Source: Ruegeria discodermiae
GTDB lineage: Bacteria > Pseudomonadota > Alphaproteobacteria > Rhodobacterales > Rhodobacteraceae
Assembly: GCF_030758345.1 (NCBI RefSeq)
Contig: NZ_JAVAMO010000012.1
Span: 1-64,000, forward strand
Reading direction: 5' to 3'
Length of the DNA stretch: 64,000 nucleotides
Shown: piece after piece, positions 19,008-28,312 of the stretch
How the letters are laid out: every line of letters begins with the position of its first letter
Position numbering within the stretch: the first letter of the stretch is position 1
Made by a program: the position numbers and the translations under genes
The notes under the pieces: generated by a model
The model's input: the letters and a program-made list of their open reading frames with translations, nothing else
What the model was told of the DNA's origin: nothing
The model's database searches: none

Positions 19008-20095
19008 TGGCAGATCGCGAAACAGTGCTGCTCAAGGCAGCAGATCTGCGGGCGCAGTTCGAGGCAGCGGGTGCGCGGGGGGTTGAGGCGGCGATCCTGC
19101 AACCGGCCGAAACCCTGCTTGATCTTTATGGCGAGGATATCCGTGCCCGCGCTTATGTGACCACGGACGCGCTGCGCGGCGAACAGATGCTGCGCCCTGA
19201 CTTCACCGTGCCGGTGGTGCAGATGCACATGAGTGATGGTGCAGAACCAGCCCGGTATACCTATTCGGGCGAGGTGTTCCGGCGGCAGGAACATGATCCG
19301 GACCGACCCAATGAGTTCATTCAAGTGGGCTATGAGGTGTTCGATCGGGCTGACCCCGCTCGCGCCGATGCAGAGGTTTTCGCGCTGATCTCGCGGGCTT
19401 TGGGGGACCTGCCCATCACCGCCTCGACCGGCGATATCGGCATCCTGATGGCGGCGGTGCAAGGGCTGAAAACCGATGAACGGCGTAAACAGGCGCTGAT
19501 GCGGCATATCTGGCGGCCCCGCCGGTTTCGCGCCCTGTTGGAGCGGTTTGGTGGCCAGCGTTCGGTGAGCGAGGCGCGCGCGGCGCTGCTGGCGGGCACG
19601 GGCCCGGTCGAGACGGACGCGCCGCTGATCGGCAAGCGCACGCAGGCCGAGATTGCTGCGCGGATTGACGCGCTGCGCGCCGATCATGCGGCGCCGCGGA
19701 TTTCCGAGACCGAATTGTCCGCGCTCGAAACGCTGCTCACCATCCGTGAGACGCTGCCTTTTGCGTTGGAACATCTGCGCGATGTGGCGGTTGATCTGCC
19801 ATCGATCGGCCCCGCGCTGGACCGGCTTGAGGCGCGCATTGGTGCGCTCGCCGCACGCGGCGTCGATGTGGATCACCTGGATTTCGAAGCCTCTTATGGG
19901 CGCACTTCGATGGAATATTACGACGGGTTCGTCTTTGGCTTTTACCGGCAGGGCCGTCCCGATCTGCCGCCCTTGGCCACCGGCGGGCGTTACGACGCTC
20001 TGACCCGCTATCTGGGTGACGGGGCCGAGATACCCGCAGTGGGCGGCATCCTGCGCCCGGGCCTGATCCTTGATCTGCAGGAGAGCCTATCATGA
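19007..20095 (+). CDS. hisZ: ATP phosphoribosyltransferase regulatory subunit
   Basis: A 362-aa HisRS paralog without tRNA charging activity that assembles with short-form HisG to build the first enzyme of histidine synthesis. It keeps the class II core (LRPDFTVPVVQMH, RYTYSGEVFRRQ, QVGYEVFD) and the late YYDGFVFGFY and ATGGRYDALTRYLG segments but lacks the anticodon-binding domain. It overlaps hisS by 1 bp and hisG by 4 bp. Confidence 0.93.
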   Translation: MADRETVLLKAADLRAQFEAAGARGVEAAILQPAETLLDLYGEDIRARAYVTTDALRGEQMLRPDFTVPVVQMHMSDGAEPARYTYSGEVFRRQEHDPDRPNEFIQVGYEVFDRADPARADAEVFALISRALGDLPITASTGDIGILMAAVQGLKTDERRKQALMRHIWRPRRFRALLERFGGQRSVSEARAALLAGTGPVETDAPLIGKRTQAEIAARIDALRADHAAPRISETELSALETLLTIRETLPFALEHLRDVAVDLPSIGPALDRLEARIGALAARGVDVDHLDFEASYGRTSMEYYDGFVFGFYRQGRPDLPPLATGGRYDALTRYLGDGAEIPAVGGILRPGLILDLQESLS

Positions 20096-20784
20096 GCCTC
20101 AAGCTTGGGGTCCCCTCCAAGGGCCGCCTGATGGACAAGACATTTGCCTGGTTCGCCAAGCGCGGTATCGACTTGTCGCGTACCGGGTCGGACCGGGAAT
20201 ATGCGGGTCGCGTGGACGGGATCGGCAACATGACCCTCGTGCTGTTGTCTGCGGGCGAGATTCCCCGCGAACTGGCGGCGGGGCGGATCAATCTGGGGGT
20301 CACGGGCACTGATCTGGTGCATGAGAAACTGCCGCTCTGGGAACAGCAGGTCGAGCAGATCGCGCCGATGGGGTTCGGTCAGGCCGATCTGATCCTGGCC
20401 GTCCCGCGCGCCTGGGTCGATGTGGATACGCTGGGCGATCTCGACGCGACGGCAGCTGCCTTTCGCGCGACTCATGGCCACCGCCTGCGGATTGCCACCA
20501 AATACCATCGCCTCGTGCGGGATTTCCTGATCGAGGCCGGAGTGGCCGACTATACGCTGGTAGATAGTCAGGGCGCTACCGAAGGCACGGTCAAGAACGA
20601 AACCGCCGAGGCGATCGCCGACATCACGTCGACCGGCGAGACCTTGCGGGCCAACCACCTGAAAATCCTGACCGATGGAATGGTTCTGCGATCGCAGGCA
20701 ACGCTCTGGCGCAGCCGCGTGGCGGCATGCAAGGGGGACGACCGCAAAACGCTTAACGAGTTCCTCGACCGGATCGCGCTTTAG
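20092..20784 (+). CDS. hisG: ATP phosphoribosyltransferase, short form
   Basis: A 230-aa catalytic subunit of the first committed step of histidine biosynthesis. Typical features are the start LKLGVPSKGRLMDKT, the GINLGVTGTDLV region, and TADI-like ETAEAIADITSTGETLRAN near residue 170. The absence of the C-terminal ACT-like regulatory domain means it needs HisZ, which is encoded immediately upstream with an ATGA overlap. Its TAG stop overlaps the stop of the convergent cupin gene. Confidence 0.95.
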   Translation: MSLKLGVPSKGRLMDKTFAWFAKRGIDLSRTGSDREYAGRVDGIGNMTLVLLSAGEIPRELAAGRINLGVTGTDLVHEKLPLWEQQVEQIAPMGFGQADLILAVPRAWVDVDTLGDLDATAAAFRATHGHRLRIATKYHRLVRDFLIEAGVADYTLVDSQGATEGTVKNETAEAIADITSTGETLRANHLKILTDGMVLRSQATLWRSRVAACKGDDRKTLNEFLDRIAL

Positions 20785-21230
20785 AGCGGCGGGCCGGTGA
20801 ACTCCTGCCCGTACTGCGGCGCGATGCGGGCCATCTCTTCCGGGTTCAACGCACCGCTTTGCTGCGCGGCATGCAGCGCGCGGAACATCTCCTCCATCTT
20901 GTAGGCGGGGGAAAAGACATAGCGCAGGCGACCCGGACTTGCCCCGACATTCTTGAAGGCATGCTCTGTCCCGCGCGGAATGAAGGCCAGATCACCCGGC
21001 GCGACCCTGGCGCGTTTGCCCGCGATCTCCACCTCGAAATCGCCCTCCAGAAAGAAAAACGTCTCGTCCTGATGCAGGTGGACATGGCGGGGAGGGCCGA
21101 CGCCGGGCTGCACGATATCCTCGAACGCTTCCAACGCGCCGCCGGTTTGATCGCCGCCGAGCAGGATGCGCAAGGTGATTGCACCGGGGAAATCCAGAAT
21201 TTCGCTGTCATTGTAGACGCAATGAGTCAT
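20781..21230 (-). CDS. Cupin domain protein
   Basis: A 149-aa single-domain cupin. Metal ligands are visible in motif 1, PPRHVHLHQDETFFFLEGDFEV (His-x-His and Glu), and motif 2, PRGTEHAFKN (His). A C-terminal helical tail (about 110-149) follows. Quercetinase-like cupins have this layout, but the substrate cannot be told. It converges on hisG with a 4-bp overlap; DUF1489 lies upstream on the same strand about 85 bp away. Confidence 0.8.
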   Translation of the reverse strand: MTHCVYNDSEILDFPGAITLRILLGGDQTGGALEAFEDIVQPGVGPPRHVHLHQDETFFFLEGDFEVEIAGKRARVAPGDLAFIPRGTEHAFKNVGASPGRLRYVFSPAYKMEEMFRALHAAQQSGALNPEEMARIAPQYGQEFTGPPL

Positions 21231-21315
21231 TTCTACCTCCTTCTGGCGACGGGAGGCAGGCTAGCCCTGTGCGCGGGTCAACAAAATACGGATGGCTGCA
21301 CAGTTTCTGTGCGGT

Positions 21316-21747
21316 TCAGAGCACGCCGATCTCGGCCAGCGCCCGGTTCAGATCATCGGGCAGCGCGTCCTCCGATTGCCGGGTTTTTGGCAGGTCGGGC
21401 GGGGTATCCTCGGGTTTGAGATAGCGCCAGCCCTGAAACGGGCGCTTCTGTGCGCTTTGGGTGCAGTGCAGTTCCGGGTCCAGTACGATGGCACAGCGGC
21501 GGATGCCATCCGATCCCATCACCTCATCTAGGCGCAGGATGCGTTGGCGGCATTGCACCAGCCCCTTGATCACCCAGTAGATTGACCCGCCATTCAGGAT
21601 CTCCGCCTCGCGCTTGGGCCACATACGGGTGACATGGCGCGGCAACCCGTCCTCTGCCTGCGCAGCGCGGGTCTGTTGCCAGTCGGCCAGCGTTTCGACG
21701 CTTTCCGATCCAACCGACAGTTTGATGAGATTCACATACTTATCCAC
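21316..21747 (-). CDS. DUF1489 family protein
   Basis: A 143-aa cytoplasmic protein of a family confined, to my knowledge, to alphaproteobacteria, with no assigned function. Recognisable parts are the N-terminal VNLIKLSVGSESVETLADWQ and the central GSIYWVIKGLVQCRQRILRL. The apparent start is GTG 21747; GTG 21735 (VNLIKLS) is a close alternative. It is divergent from nrdJ, with about 119 bp between the starts. Confidence 0.8.
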   Translation of the reverse strand: MDKYVNLIKLSVGSESVETLADWQQTRAAQAEDGLPRHVTRMWPKREAEILNGGSIYWVIKGLVQCRQRILRLDEVMGSDGIRRCAIVLDPELHCTQSAQKRPFQGWRYLKPEDTPPDLPKTRQSEDALPDDLNRALAEIGVL

Positions 21748-21866
21748 AGAGTCGCCCCCAAGAGTGGCTCATATAGTAGCCTGTTGGGAAAGAACTTCAA
21801 ACTGTTGTAGCATCGTATCGGTGATTTGGGTAAGCTTGATCGCCCGATCAGCCTAGGAATCAGCCA

Positions 21867-24149
21867 ATGACCCGTTTTGCCGCCCCCATCTCGGAACAGA
21901 TCTGGGACATGAAATACCGCTTCAAACAGGCGGATGGCACGCCGGTCGACCAGACGGTCGAGGATACCTGGCGTCGTATCGCCCGTGATCTGGCCAAGGT
22001 CGAGAAAAACCCCAAACTGTGGGAAGACCGGTTTTATGCCGCGCTGGAGGATTTCAAATACCTGCCCGCCGGGCGTATCACGGCGGGTGCAGGTACCGCG
22101 CGGCAGGTGACGCTGTTCAACTGTTTCGTGATGGGCACCATCCCAGACAGCATGGGCGGTATTTTCGATATGCTGAAAGAAGCGGCGCTGACCATGCAGC
22201 AGGGCGGCGGCATCGGATACGATTTCTCGACCATCCGGCCCAAAGGCGCGGCGGTCACCGGCGTGGCGGCGGATGCCTCGGGTCCCTTGAGCTTCATGGA
22301 TGTCTGGGATGCCATGTGCCGGACGATTATGTCTGCGGGTTCGCGGCGCGGCGCGATGATGGCGACAATGCGCTGTGATCACCCCGATATCGAAGATTTC
22401 ATCACCGCCAAATCCGACCCGGCACGGCTGCGGATGTTCAATGTCTCGGTTCTGGTCACCGACGCCTTCATGGAGGCGGTCAAGGCCGACGGCCCATGGG
22501 AGTTGCAATTCGACGGCAAAGTCTATCACACGGTTCAGGCGCGTGACCTGTGGAACAAGATCATGCAGTCGACCTATGACTATGCCGAGCCGGGTGTGAT
22601 CTTCATCGACCGGATCAATACGGCCAACAACCTGAACTATGTCGAAACCATTGCGGCCACCAATCCCTGCGGGGAGCAGCCCCTGCCACCTTACGGGGCC
22701 TGTCTGTTGGGCTCGATCAACCTTGCGCGGCTGGTGAGCGACCCGTTCGAGGGTGATGCCGAACTGGACCAGGCCGCACTGCAGGAACTGGTGGCGACCG
22801 CGATCCGGATGATGGACAACGTGGTCGACGTCTCGAAATTCCCGCTGTCGGAACAGGCCGCTGAGGCGCAGGCCAAGCGGCGGATCGGGCTGGGTGTGAC
22901 CGGACTGGCGGACGCGCTGCTGATGCTGGGGCTGCGCTATGGCTCGGACGAGGCGGCGCGTCAGACGGAGCGCTGGCTGCACTCGATCGCCCGCGCCGCT
23001 TATCTGGCGTCGGTGGATTTGGCACGCGAGAAGGGGGCCTTCCCCCTGTTCGATGCTGACGGGTATCTGGCCAGCGGGTCGATGATGGCGATGGACGCGG
23101 ATATACGTGATGCGATCCGCGAACACGGCATCCGCAACGCATTGCTGACCTCGATCGCGCCGACCGGCACGATCAGCCTTTATGCGGGCAATGTCTCGTC
23201 CGGGATCGAGCCGGTCTTCGCCTATGCCTACACGCGCAAGGTGCTGCAAAAGGATGGCTCTCGCACCGAAGAAGAGGTCGTCGATTATGCCGTGCAGCTC
23301 TGGCGCGACAAGTTCGGTGATGTCGAACTGCCCGATCATTTCGTGAACGCGCAGACCCTCGCGCCTTCGGCGCATGTCAAGATGCAGGCCGCCGCGCAGA
23401 AATGGATCGACAGTTCGATCTCAAAAACCATCAACTGCCCGGAAGATATCAGCTTTGAGGCGTTCAAGGATGTCTACATGCAGGCCTGGGATAAGGGCTG
23501 CAAGGGCTGCACCACCTACCGGCCCAATGACGTGACCGGTTCGGTGCTGACGGTGAGCGAAAAAGCTGACACCGCCCCGGGGGAAAACGCGATCTCTCCC
23601 CATAGCGTTGATGGTGGCGAGGTGGTCTACATGTCGGAACCGCTGGATCGCCCGCAGGCGCTGGAGGGCAGCACCTACAAGTTGAAATGGCCCGATAGCG
23701 AACACGCGATTTACCTGACCATCAATGATATTGTTATCGGCGGACGGCGGCGGCCCTTCGAGGTGTTCATCAACTCCAAGAATATGGAGCACTACGCCTG
23801 GACGCTGGCCCTGACCCGGATGATCTCGGCGGTGTTTCGGCGCGGCGGCGATGTGTCCTTTGTGGTCGAGGAGTTGAAGGCGGTGTTCGACCCGCGTGGT
23901 GGGGCTTGGGTGCAAGGCAAGTACATCCCGTCGATCCTTGCAGCGATTGGTGGCGTTATCGAACGACACATGGTTTCGATCGGTTTTCTTGAGGGCGAAG
24001 GCATGGGCCTGAAGTCAGACCCGCAGGCCCAGGTCGTCAACACCGACGCGCCCCGAGGCCCGGCCTGCCCGAGTTGCGGCCAGTACGAGATGCAAATGGT
24101 CGAAGGCTGTATGACGTGCCGCAATTGTGGCCACTCAAAATGTCAATAG
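21867..24149 (+). CDS. nrdJ: Adenosylcobalamin-dependent (class II) ribonucleotide reductase
   Basis: A 760-aa enzyme that makes deoxyribonucleotides using adenosylcobalamin, independent of oxygen. Catalytic residues fit the class II pattern: redox pair C86 (LFNCFV) and C279 (GACLLGSINL), thiyl-radical C268 with N266 and E270 in NPCGE. The spacing of 11 between C268 and C279 is as in characterised enzymes. The C-terminus ends in a cysteine-rich tail (CPSCG...CMTCRNCGHSKC) with zinc-finger spacing that probably also carries reductant cysteines. No cobalamin riboswitch or obvious NrdR boxes in the short upstream region. Confidence 0.95.
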   Translation: MTRFAAPISEQIWDMKYRFKQADGTPVDQTVEDTWRRIARDLAKVEKNPKLWEDRFYAALEDFKYLPAGRITAGAGTARQVTLFNCFVMGTIPDSMGGIFDMLKEAALTMQQGGGIGYDFSTIRPKGAAVTGVAADASGPLSFMDVWDAMCRTIMSAGSRRGAMMATMRCDHPDIEDFITAKSDPARLRMFNVSVLVTDAFMEAVKADGPWELQFDGKVYHTVQARDLWNKIMQSTYDYAEPGVIFIDRINTANNLNYVETIAATNPCGEQPLPPYGACLLGSINLARLVSDPFEGDAELDQAALQELVATAIRMMDNVVDVSKFPLSEQAAEAQAKRRIGLGVTGLADALLMLGLRYGSDEAARQTERWLHSIARAAYLASVDLAREKGAFPLFDADGYLASGSMMAMDADIRDAIREHGIRNALLTSIAPTGTISLYAGNVSSGIEPVFAYAYTRKVLQKDGSRTEEEVVDYAVQLWRDKFGDVELPDHFVNAQTLAPSAHVKMQAAAQKWIDSSISKTINCPEDISFEAFKDVYMQAWDKGCKGCTTYRPNDVTGSVLTVSEKADTAPGENAISPHSVDGGEVVYMSEPLDRPQALEGSTYKLKWPDSEHAIYLTINDIVIGGRRRPFEVFINSKNMEHYAWTLALTRMISAVFRRGGDVSFVVEELKAVFDPRGGAWVQGKYIPSILAAIGGVIERHMVSIGFLEGEGMGLKSDPQAQVVNTDAPRGPACPSCGQYEMQMVEGCMTCRNCGHSKCQ

Positions 24150-24455
24150 CGTCCTGAGCTCGGCTTATTGTGTTTCAGGGTGCATTGGGCACCTTTCATT
24201 CCATCGAATGGGTCGCACCATAAAACCTTGGGATCAAACACATAAGCTCAGAGCTTTACCTGCACGCATGCCCACTCGGAAAGTGCAATTTTGCATTCGA
24301 GGGAGTCACTGACCTTGCGGAAAGATAAGCGCCTGCGGACGCAACGTAATAATGACCGAAGTCATCAGAACGGTTTAAGCAAGCCGAAAGCCGTATCGCA
24401 TGGCCGGGCGACGGATGACAGGCATAGACACAAGAAAACCGAGGGACTGGTGACA
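24150..24455. other. Intergenic region between nrdJ and nitronate monooxygenase
   Basis: About 306 bp without a supportable gene. A weak hairpin GGTGC/GCACC at 24179-24193 followed by TTTCATT may terminate nrdJ. In-frame upstream extensions of the next gene here are Arg/Lys-rich and unlike the enzyme family. Confidence 0.45.
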
Positions 24456-25430
24456 ATGAAAACCGAGATCACTGAACTGTTTGGCATTCAACACCCGATC
24501 ATTCAGGGCGGCATGCATTATGTGGGCTTTGCCGAAATGGCGGCGGCGGTGTCGAATGCCGGTGGCCTTGGCACGATCACCGCCCTAACGCAGAAGACGC
24601 CCGAGGATCTGGCCAATGAGATCGCGCGCTGCAAGAACATGACCGACAAGCCGTTCGCGGTCAACATCACCTTCCTGCCGACCGTGAACGCGCCGGATTA
24701 CCCCGCTATCGTCAAGGCGGTCATCGACGGCGGCGTGCGCGTGGTTGAAACCGCCGGGCGCAACCCGGCGCAGGTGATGCCCTATCTCAAGGATGCAGGC
24801 ATCAAGGTGATCCACAAATGCACCTCGGTGCGCCACTCGCTGAAGGCGCAGGAGATCGGCTGCGACGCGGTCTCGGTCGATGGGTTCGAATGCGGCGGTC
24901 ATCCCGGCGAGGATGACGTGCCCAACATGATACTGCTGCCCCGCGCTGCGGATGAGCTCGAGATCCCCTTTGTCGCTTCGGGCGGTCAGGCCGATGGGCG
25001 CTCACTGGTAGCCTCAATGGCGATGGGCGCATCCGGCATGAACATGGGCACGCGCTTCATCGCGACAGAAGAGGCCCCTGTGCACCAGAACGTCAAAGAC
25101 GCCATCGTGGCCGCGACCGAGTTGGACACCCGCCTGGTCATGCGTCCGCTGCGCAATACCGAGCGTGTGATGACCAACGATGCGGTTCAAAAACTGCTGG
25201 AAAAAGAACGCGAGCTTGGCCACAAGCTGCAATTCGAAGACATCATCGAACAGGTTGCCGGCGTCTATCCCCGCATCATGAAAGATGGCGATATGGAAGC
25301 CGGGGCCTGGTCCTGCGGGATGGTTGTTGGCCTGATCAACGACATTCCGACCTGCCAGGAATTGATCGACCGCATCATGGACGAAGCCAACGAGATCATC
25401 ACATCGCGTCTGGTAGGGGCCGTTGCCTAG
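24456..25430 (+). CDS. Nitronate monooxygenase family flavoprotein
   Basis: A 324-aa FMN-dependent TIM-barrel enzyme of the NMO/2-nitropropane dioxygenase family, which oxidises alkyl nitronates. Seen are HPIIQGGMHYVG at the N-terminus, SNAGGLGTITAL, the DAVSVDGFECGGHPGED stretch with the usual catalytic-region His, and the FMN phosphate site VASGGQADGRSL...MGASGMNMGTRF. The start MKTEITELFG matches the family N-terminus. An enoyl-CoA hydratase gene follows after 57 bp, suggesting a shared catabolic role. Confidence 0.88.
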   Translation: MKTEITELFGIQHPIIQGGMHYVGFAEMAAAVSNAGGLGTITALTQKTPEDLANEIARCKNMTDKPFAVNITFLPTVNAPDYPAIVKAVIDGGVRVVETAGRNPAQVMPYLKDAGIKVIHKCTSVRHSLKAQEIGCDAVSVDGFECGGHPGEDDVPNMILLPRAADELEIPFVASGGQADGRSLVASMAMGASGMNMGTRFIATEEAPVHQNVKDAIVAATELDTRLVMRPLRNTERVMTNDAVQKLLEKERELGHKLQFEDIIEQVAGVYPRIMKDGDMEAGAWSCGMVVGLINDIPTCQELIDRIMDEANEIITSRLVGAVA

Positions 25431-25487
25431 CCGCCGCAGGGGAACACTTGCCCGTCTAGATCGGACAGGAAAAAAGGACAAATTCTT

Positions 25488-26252
25488 GTGACCAGTGGAA
25501 ACGCCCAAGTCATTAGCGAAAAATCGGGCGCGATCCTGCACCTGATCATGTCTGCGCCGCAGACAAAGAACGCGCTTACCAACGACATGTACCGCACCAT
25601 GGTCTCAGCGCTGGAAGATGCGGCCCAAGACAGCGCGATCCGGGTCGTGCTGCTCAGCGGGGCGGGCGGCGTCTTTACCAGCGGCAACGATGTGAATTCT
25701 TTTGCCCAGGCGGTGAAGACCGGCGATCTTGCGGCTGCGGATTTTCTCCGGGCGATCATCGGCTTTCCCAAACCGATCGTCGCGCAGGTTGAGGCGCTTG
25801 CGATCGGGATTGGCACAACGATGCTGCTGCATTGCGATCTGATCTATGCGGCCGAGGACACCCGGTTCCAGATGCCCTTTGTCGATCTTGGCCTGGTGCC
25901 CGAAGCCGGTGCCTCTTATCTGGTGCCGAGAATGGTCGGGCAGGCCAAGGCTGCTGAGCTTATCCTTCTGGGCCGCATGTTCGATGCAGGCGAAGCGCTG
26001 GAGATGGGGTTCATCAACGCGGTGTTGCCAGCGACCGAGGTAGCGCAGGCCGCCCAAGCGGCGGTCGATACGCTGTCAAAGCGGGCTCCTGTTGCGATGG
26101 CCAAGTCCAAGGCGCTGTTGCGCGCCTCTGAGCCCGGGAACCTGATGGACCGGGTCAACGCCGAACTGGTGGACTTTGCTGAGGGCGTCAAATCCGCCGA
26201 ATTTGCGGAAGCCTACACCGCATTCCTGGAAAAACGCGCGCCCAAGTTCTGA
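25488..26252 (+). CDS. Enoyl-CoA hydratase/isomerase family protein
   Basis: A 254-aa crotonase. Oxyanion-hole motifs are GAGGVFTSGNDVNSF (about 57-71) and VEALAIGIGTTMLLHCDLIY (about 102-121), followed by PFVDLGLVPEAGASYLVPR with an acidic residue at the usual catalytic position. GTG 25488 is the start (AAAAAGGA upstream). It probably forms a two-gene unit with the nitronate monooxygenase and converges on the idnD operon. Confidence 0.87.
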   Translation: MTSGNAQVISEKSGAILHLIMSAPQTKNALTNDMYRTMVSALEDAAQDSAIRVVLLSGAGGVFTSGNDVNSFAQAVKTGDLAAADFLRAIIGFPKPIVAQVEALAIGIGTTMLLHCDLIYAAEDTRFQMPFVDLGLVPEAGASYLVPRMVGQAKAAELILLGRMFDAGEALEMGFINAVLPATEVAQAAQAAVDTLSKRAPVAMAKSKALLRASEPGNLMDRVNAELVDFAEGVKSAEFAEAYTAFLEKRAPKF

Positions 26253-26267
26253 GGTTTTCAAGGGTGT

Positions 26268-26304
26268 AAAAGCCGCCTCCGGTGCCGTCTGGCCCCGGGG
26301 GCGG
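26268..26304 (-). terminator. Terminator of the idnD operon
   Basis: Read on the minus strand: CCGCC-C-CCGG, loop, CCGG-A-GGCGG then CTTTT (plus coordinates 26304 down to 26268). A 9-bp stem with one mismatch and a T-run fits a Rho-independent terminator 10 bp after the idnD stop. Confidence 0.65.
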
Positions 26305-26313
26305 GATCGCTCT

Positions 26314-27342
26314 TCAGAACGCAAGCTGCACCTTGATCGCCTGATTGCGATCAGATGCCAGATCGAAGGCGGATACGGCGTTTGCCATCGGAATCGTGTG
26401 GGTGATCAGCGGGTCCACCGACAGACGCCCGGTGCGCATCATCTCGACAGCCGTGAAAAACTCCGAATGAAAACGGAACGAGCCTTGGAGCGTGATCTCC
26501 TTGGCGGTCATCGCCTGCATGGGTAACGTCATATCCCCGCCCAGACCCAATTGCACAATGGTGGCGCCGGGGCGTAGAACCGGTACAGCCGAGGACAGTG
26601 CCGCAGCTACTCCGCTGCATTCGAAGAGCACATCGAAATGCCCCTTGTCGGCGGCAAATTCATCCAGACCATCCGGTGCGTCCGCGACGTTCAAAGTGAG
26701 GTCAGCGCCAATCTTGCGAGCCATGCCGAGGGTAAACGCCATGATGTCTGTTGCCACGACCTGGGCCGCGCCCGCGTACCGGGCGACAAGAACGGCGAGC
26801 AGACCGATGGGGCCGCATCCGGTGACCAGAACCCGTTTTCCCATCAGGTCACCCGCCTGCCGTGCGGCGTGTAGCACCACTGACAAAGGCTCGGCCATCG
26901 CGGCCTCACCGGCGCTCAACCCGTCGGCGATCGCGCATTGTGCGGCATCGGCCACAAGGTATTCACAAAACGCGCCCTGGATGTGGGGAAACGGCATTGC
27001 CGAGCCATAAAATCGCATGTTCAGGCAATGGTTCTGCTTGCCTTCAAGGCAATATTCGCAGGTGCCGCAAGGCCTTGAGGGTGAAATGGCCACAAGTTGG
27101 CCCTCCTTCAGGCCGGTGACATTCTCCCCAATTGCCGCCACATGGCCCGACACTTCATGTCCGAGGATCATTGGCTCTTTCAACTGAATGGGTCCAAAAC
27201 CCCCGTGATTGTAATAATGCAGATCAGAGCCGCAGATGCCCCCGGCGGCCATACGGATCAGAACCTGATCCGGGCCGGGTTCAGGCATCTCGCGGGCCTC
27301 GATGCGGAGGTCTTTTGCAGCATGCGCAACGATGGTTTTCAT
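26314..27342 (-). CDS. idnD: L-idonate 5-dehydrogenase-like zinc alcohol dehydrogenase
   Basis: A 342-aa MDR-family dehydrogenase that should oxidise L-idonate to 5-ketogluconate or act on a close polyol acid. Catalytic zinc ligands are in GGICGSDLHYY (Cys) and LGHEVSG (His-Glu), structural zinc cysteines in CGTCEYCLEGKQNHC, and the nucleotide site in VTGCGPIGLLAV. The stretch NMRFYGSAMPFPHIQGAFCEY is very like E. coli IdnD. It follows the 2-hydroxyacid dehydrogenase gene by 7 bp, divergent from the idnO-like gene across an IdnR/GntR-type operator. Confidence 0.85.
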   Translation of the reverse strand: MKTIVAHAAKDLRIEAREMPEPGPDQVLIRMAAGGICGSDLHYYNHGGFGPIQLKEPMILGHEVSGHVAAIGENVTGLKEGQLVAISPSRPCGTCEYCLEGKQNHCLNMRFYGSAMPFPHIQGAFCEYLVADAAQCAIADGLSAGEAAMAEPLSVVLHAARQAGDLMGKRVLVTGCGPIGLLAVLVARYAGAAQVVATDIMAFTLGMARKIGADLTLNVADAPDGLDEFAADKGHFDVLFECSGVAAALSSAVPVLRPGATIVQLGLGGDMTLPMQAMTAKEITLQGSFRFHSEFFTAVEMMRTGRLSVDPLITHTIPMANAVSAFDLASDRNQAIKVQLAF

Positions 27343-27349
27343 GTCAGCC

Positions 27350-28297
27350 TCAGAGAACAGGGGTTAGGAGGTCCTGCCCGGCGAAATGGGCGGTCAGGTT
27401 GTCGCGGACAAGCTTGCCCATGGCCTTGCGGGTCTCAATGGTGCCCGAGGCATGGTGCGGCTGCAGCAGGACATTGTCGAGTTCCAGAAACCGCGCATCA
27501 AGCGCCGGTTCGCCCTCGAACACATCCAGTGCGGCAGCGCCCAGCGTGCCGTCCTGCAAGGCGGTGATCAAGGCGTCTTCGTCGATATTGGAGGCGCGCG
27601 AGATGTTGATGATCATACCATCAGGCCCAACCGCCGCGATCAGGTCGCTATTCACCACATTCCGGGTTTGGGCCGAGGCAGCGAGGGTAACAAACAGGAA
27701 ATCGGCATGCCGCGCTAGATCCAGCGGGTCGGGCAGAAATGTCCAGTCCGGCGCATAGTCTTTGGCGGCGATATCGGTATATGCGATATCCATGCCGAAC
27801 CCGGCCAGCCGCTTGCCGACCTCGAAACCGATCCGACCCAGACCCAGGATACCCGCCTTGCGCCCGAACACGCGCCGCTTAAGCGGATAAAGGCCTTTGT
27901 CGGCCCAGGACCCGTCGCGCACCCAGCGTTCCGCACCGATCATGCCGCGCGACTGACACAGCATCATGGCCACGCCCAGATCGGCAACATCCTGTGTCAG
28001 AACATCCGGCGTGTTGGTCACCCGGACACTGCGTTCGCGGCAGGCGTCCAGATCGACGGCATCGAAGCCAACACCATAGACCGAGATCAGCTCAAGCGCC
28101 GGGCAGGCCTCGATCATGGCGCGATCCGCCCCCAACTCGCCCCGAGTCGCGATGGCGCGGATGTTCGGGCCGTGTTCTGCCAGAAAGGCGGATTGGTCGG
28201 AGACTTCGAAATACCGTTTGACGTCAAAGGCGCTATCAAGAGGGGTTTGATCCCATTCAGGATAAGGGCCAACTTGCAGAATGATCGGTTTCGACAC
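27350..28297 (-). CDS. D-isomer-specific 2-hydroxyacid dehydrogenase
   Basis: A 315-aa NAD(P)-dependent enzyme of the glyoxylate/hydroxypyruvate reductase kind. The Rossmann motif is GILGLGRIGFEVGKRLAGFG (about 148-167). Catalytic Arg lies in NISRASNIDEDAL, Glu in DVFEGEPAL and His in LLQPHHASGT. It is the first gene of the minus operon with idnD. Within a sugar-acid island a 2-ketogluconate or hydroxypyruvate reductase role is plausible, but this is inference. Confidence 0.87.
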   Translation of the reverse strand: MSKPIILQVGPYPEWDQTPLDSAFDVKRYFEVSDQSAFLAEHGPNIRAIATRGELGADRAMIEACPALELISVYGVGFDAVDLDACRERSVRVTNTPDVLTQDVADLGVAMMLCQSRGMIGAERWVRDGSWADKGLYPLKRRVFGRKAGILGLGRIGFEVGKRLAGFGMDIAYTDIAAKDYAPDWTFLPDPLDLARHADFLFVTLAASAQTRNVVNSDLIAAVGPDGMIINISRASNIDEDALITALQDGTLGAAALDVFEGEPALDARFLELDNVLLQPHHASGTIETRKAMGKLVRDNLTAHFAGQDLLTPVL

Positions 28298-28312
28298 GGG
28301 CTGATTCCTTGC

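Noticed and set aside
21748-21866. Cobalamin riboswitch before the B12-dependent nrdJ
   Set aside because: The 119-bp region is too short and lacks the B12 box and other conserved blocks seen at 60020-60200.
21732-23375. 547-codon minus-strand ORF
   Set aside because: Antisense to nrdJ, whose catalytic motifs are intact on the plus strand.
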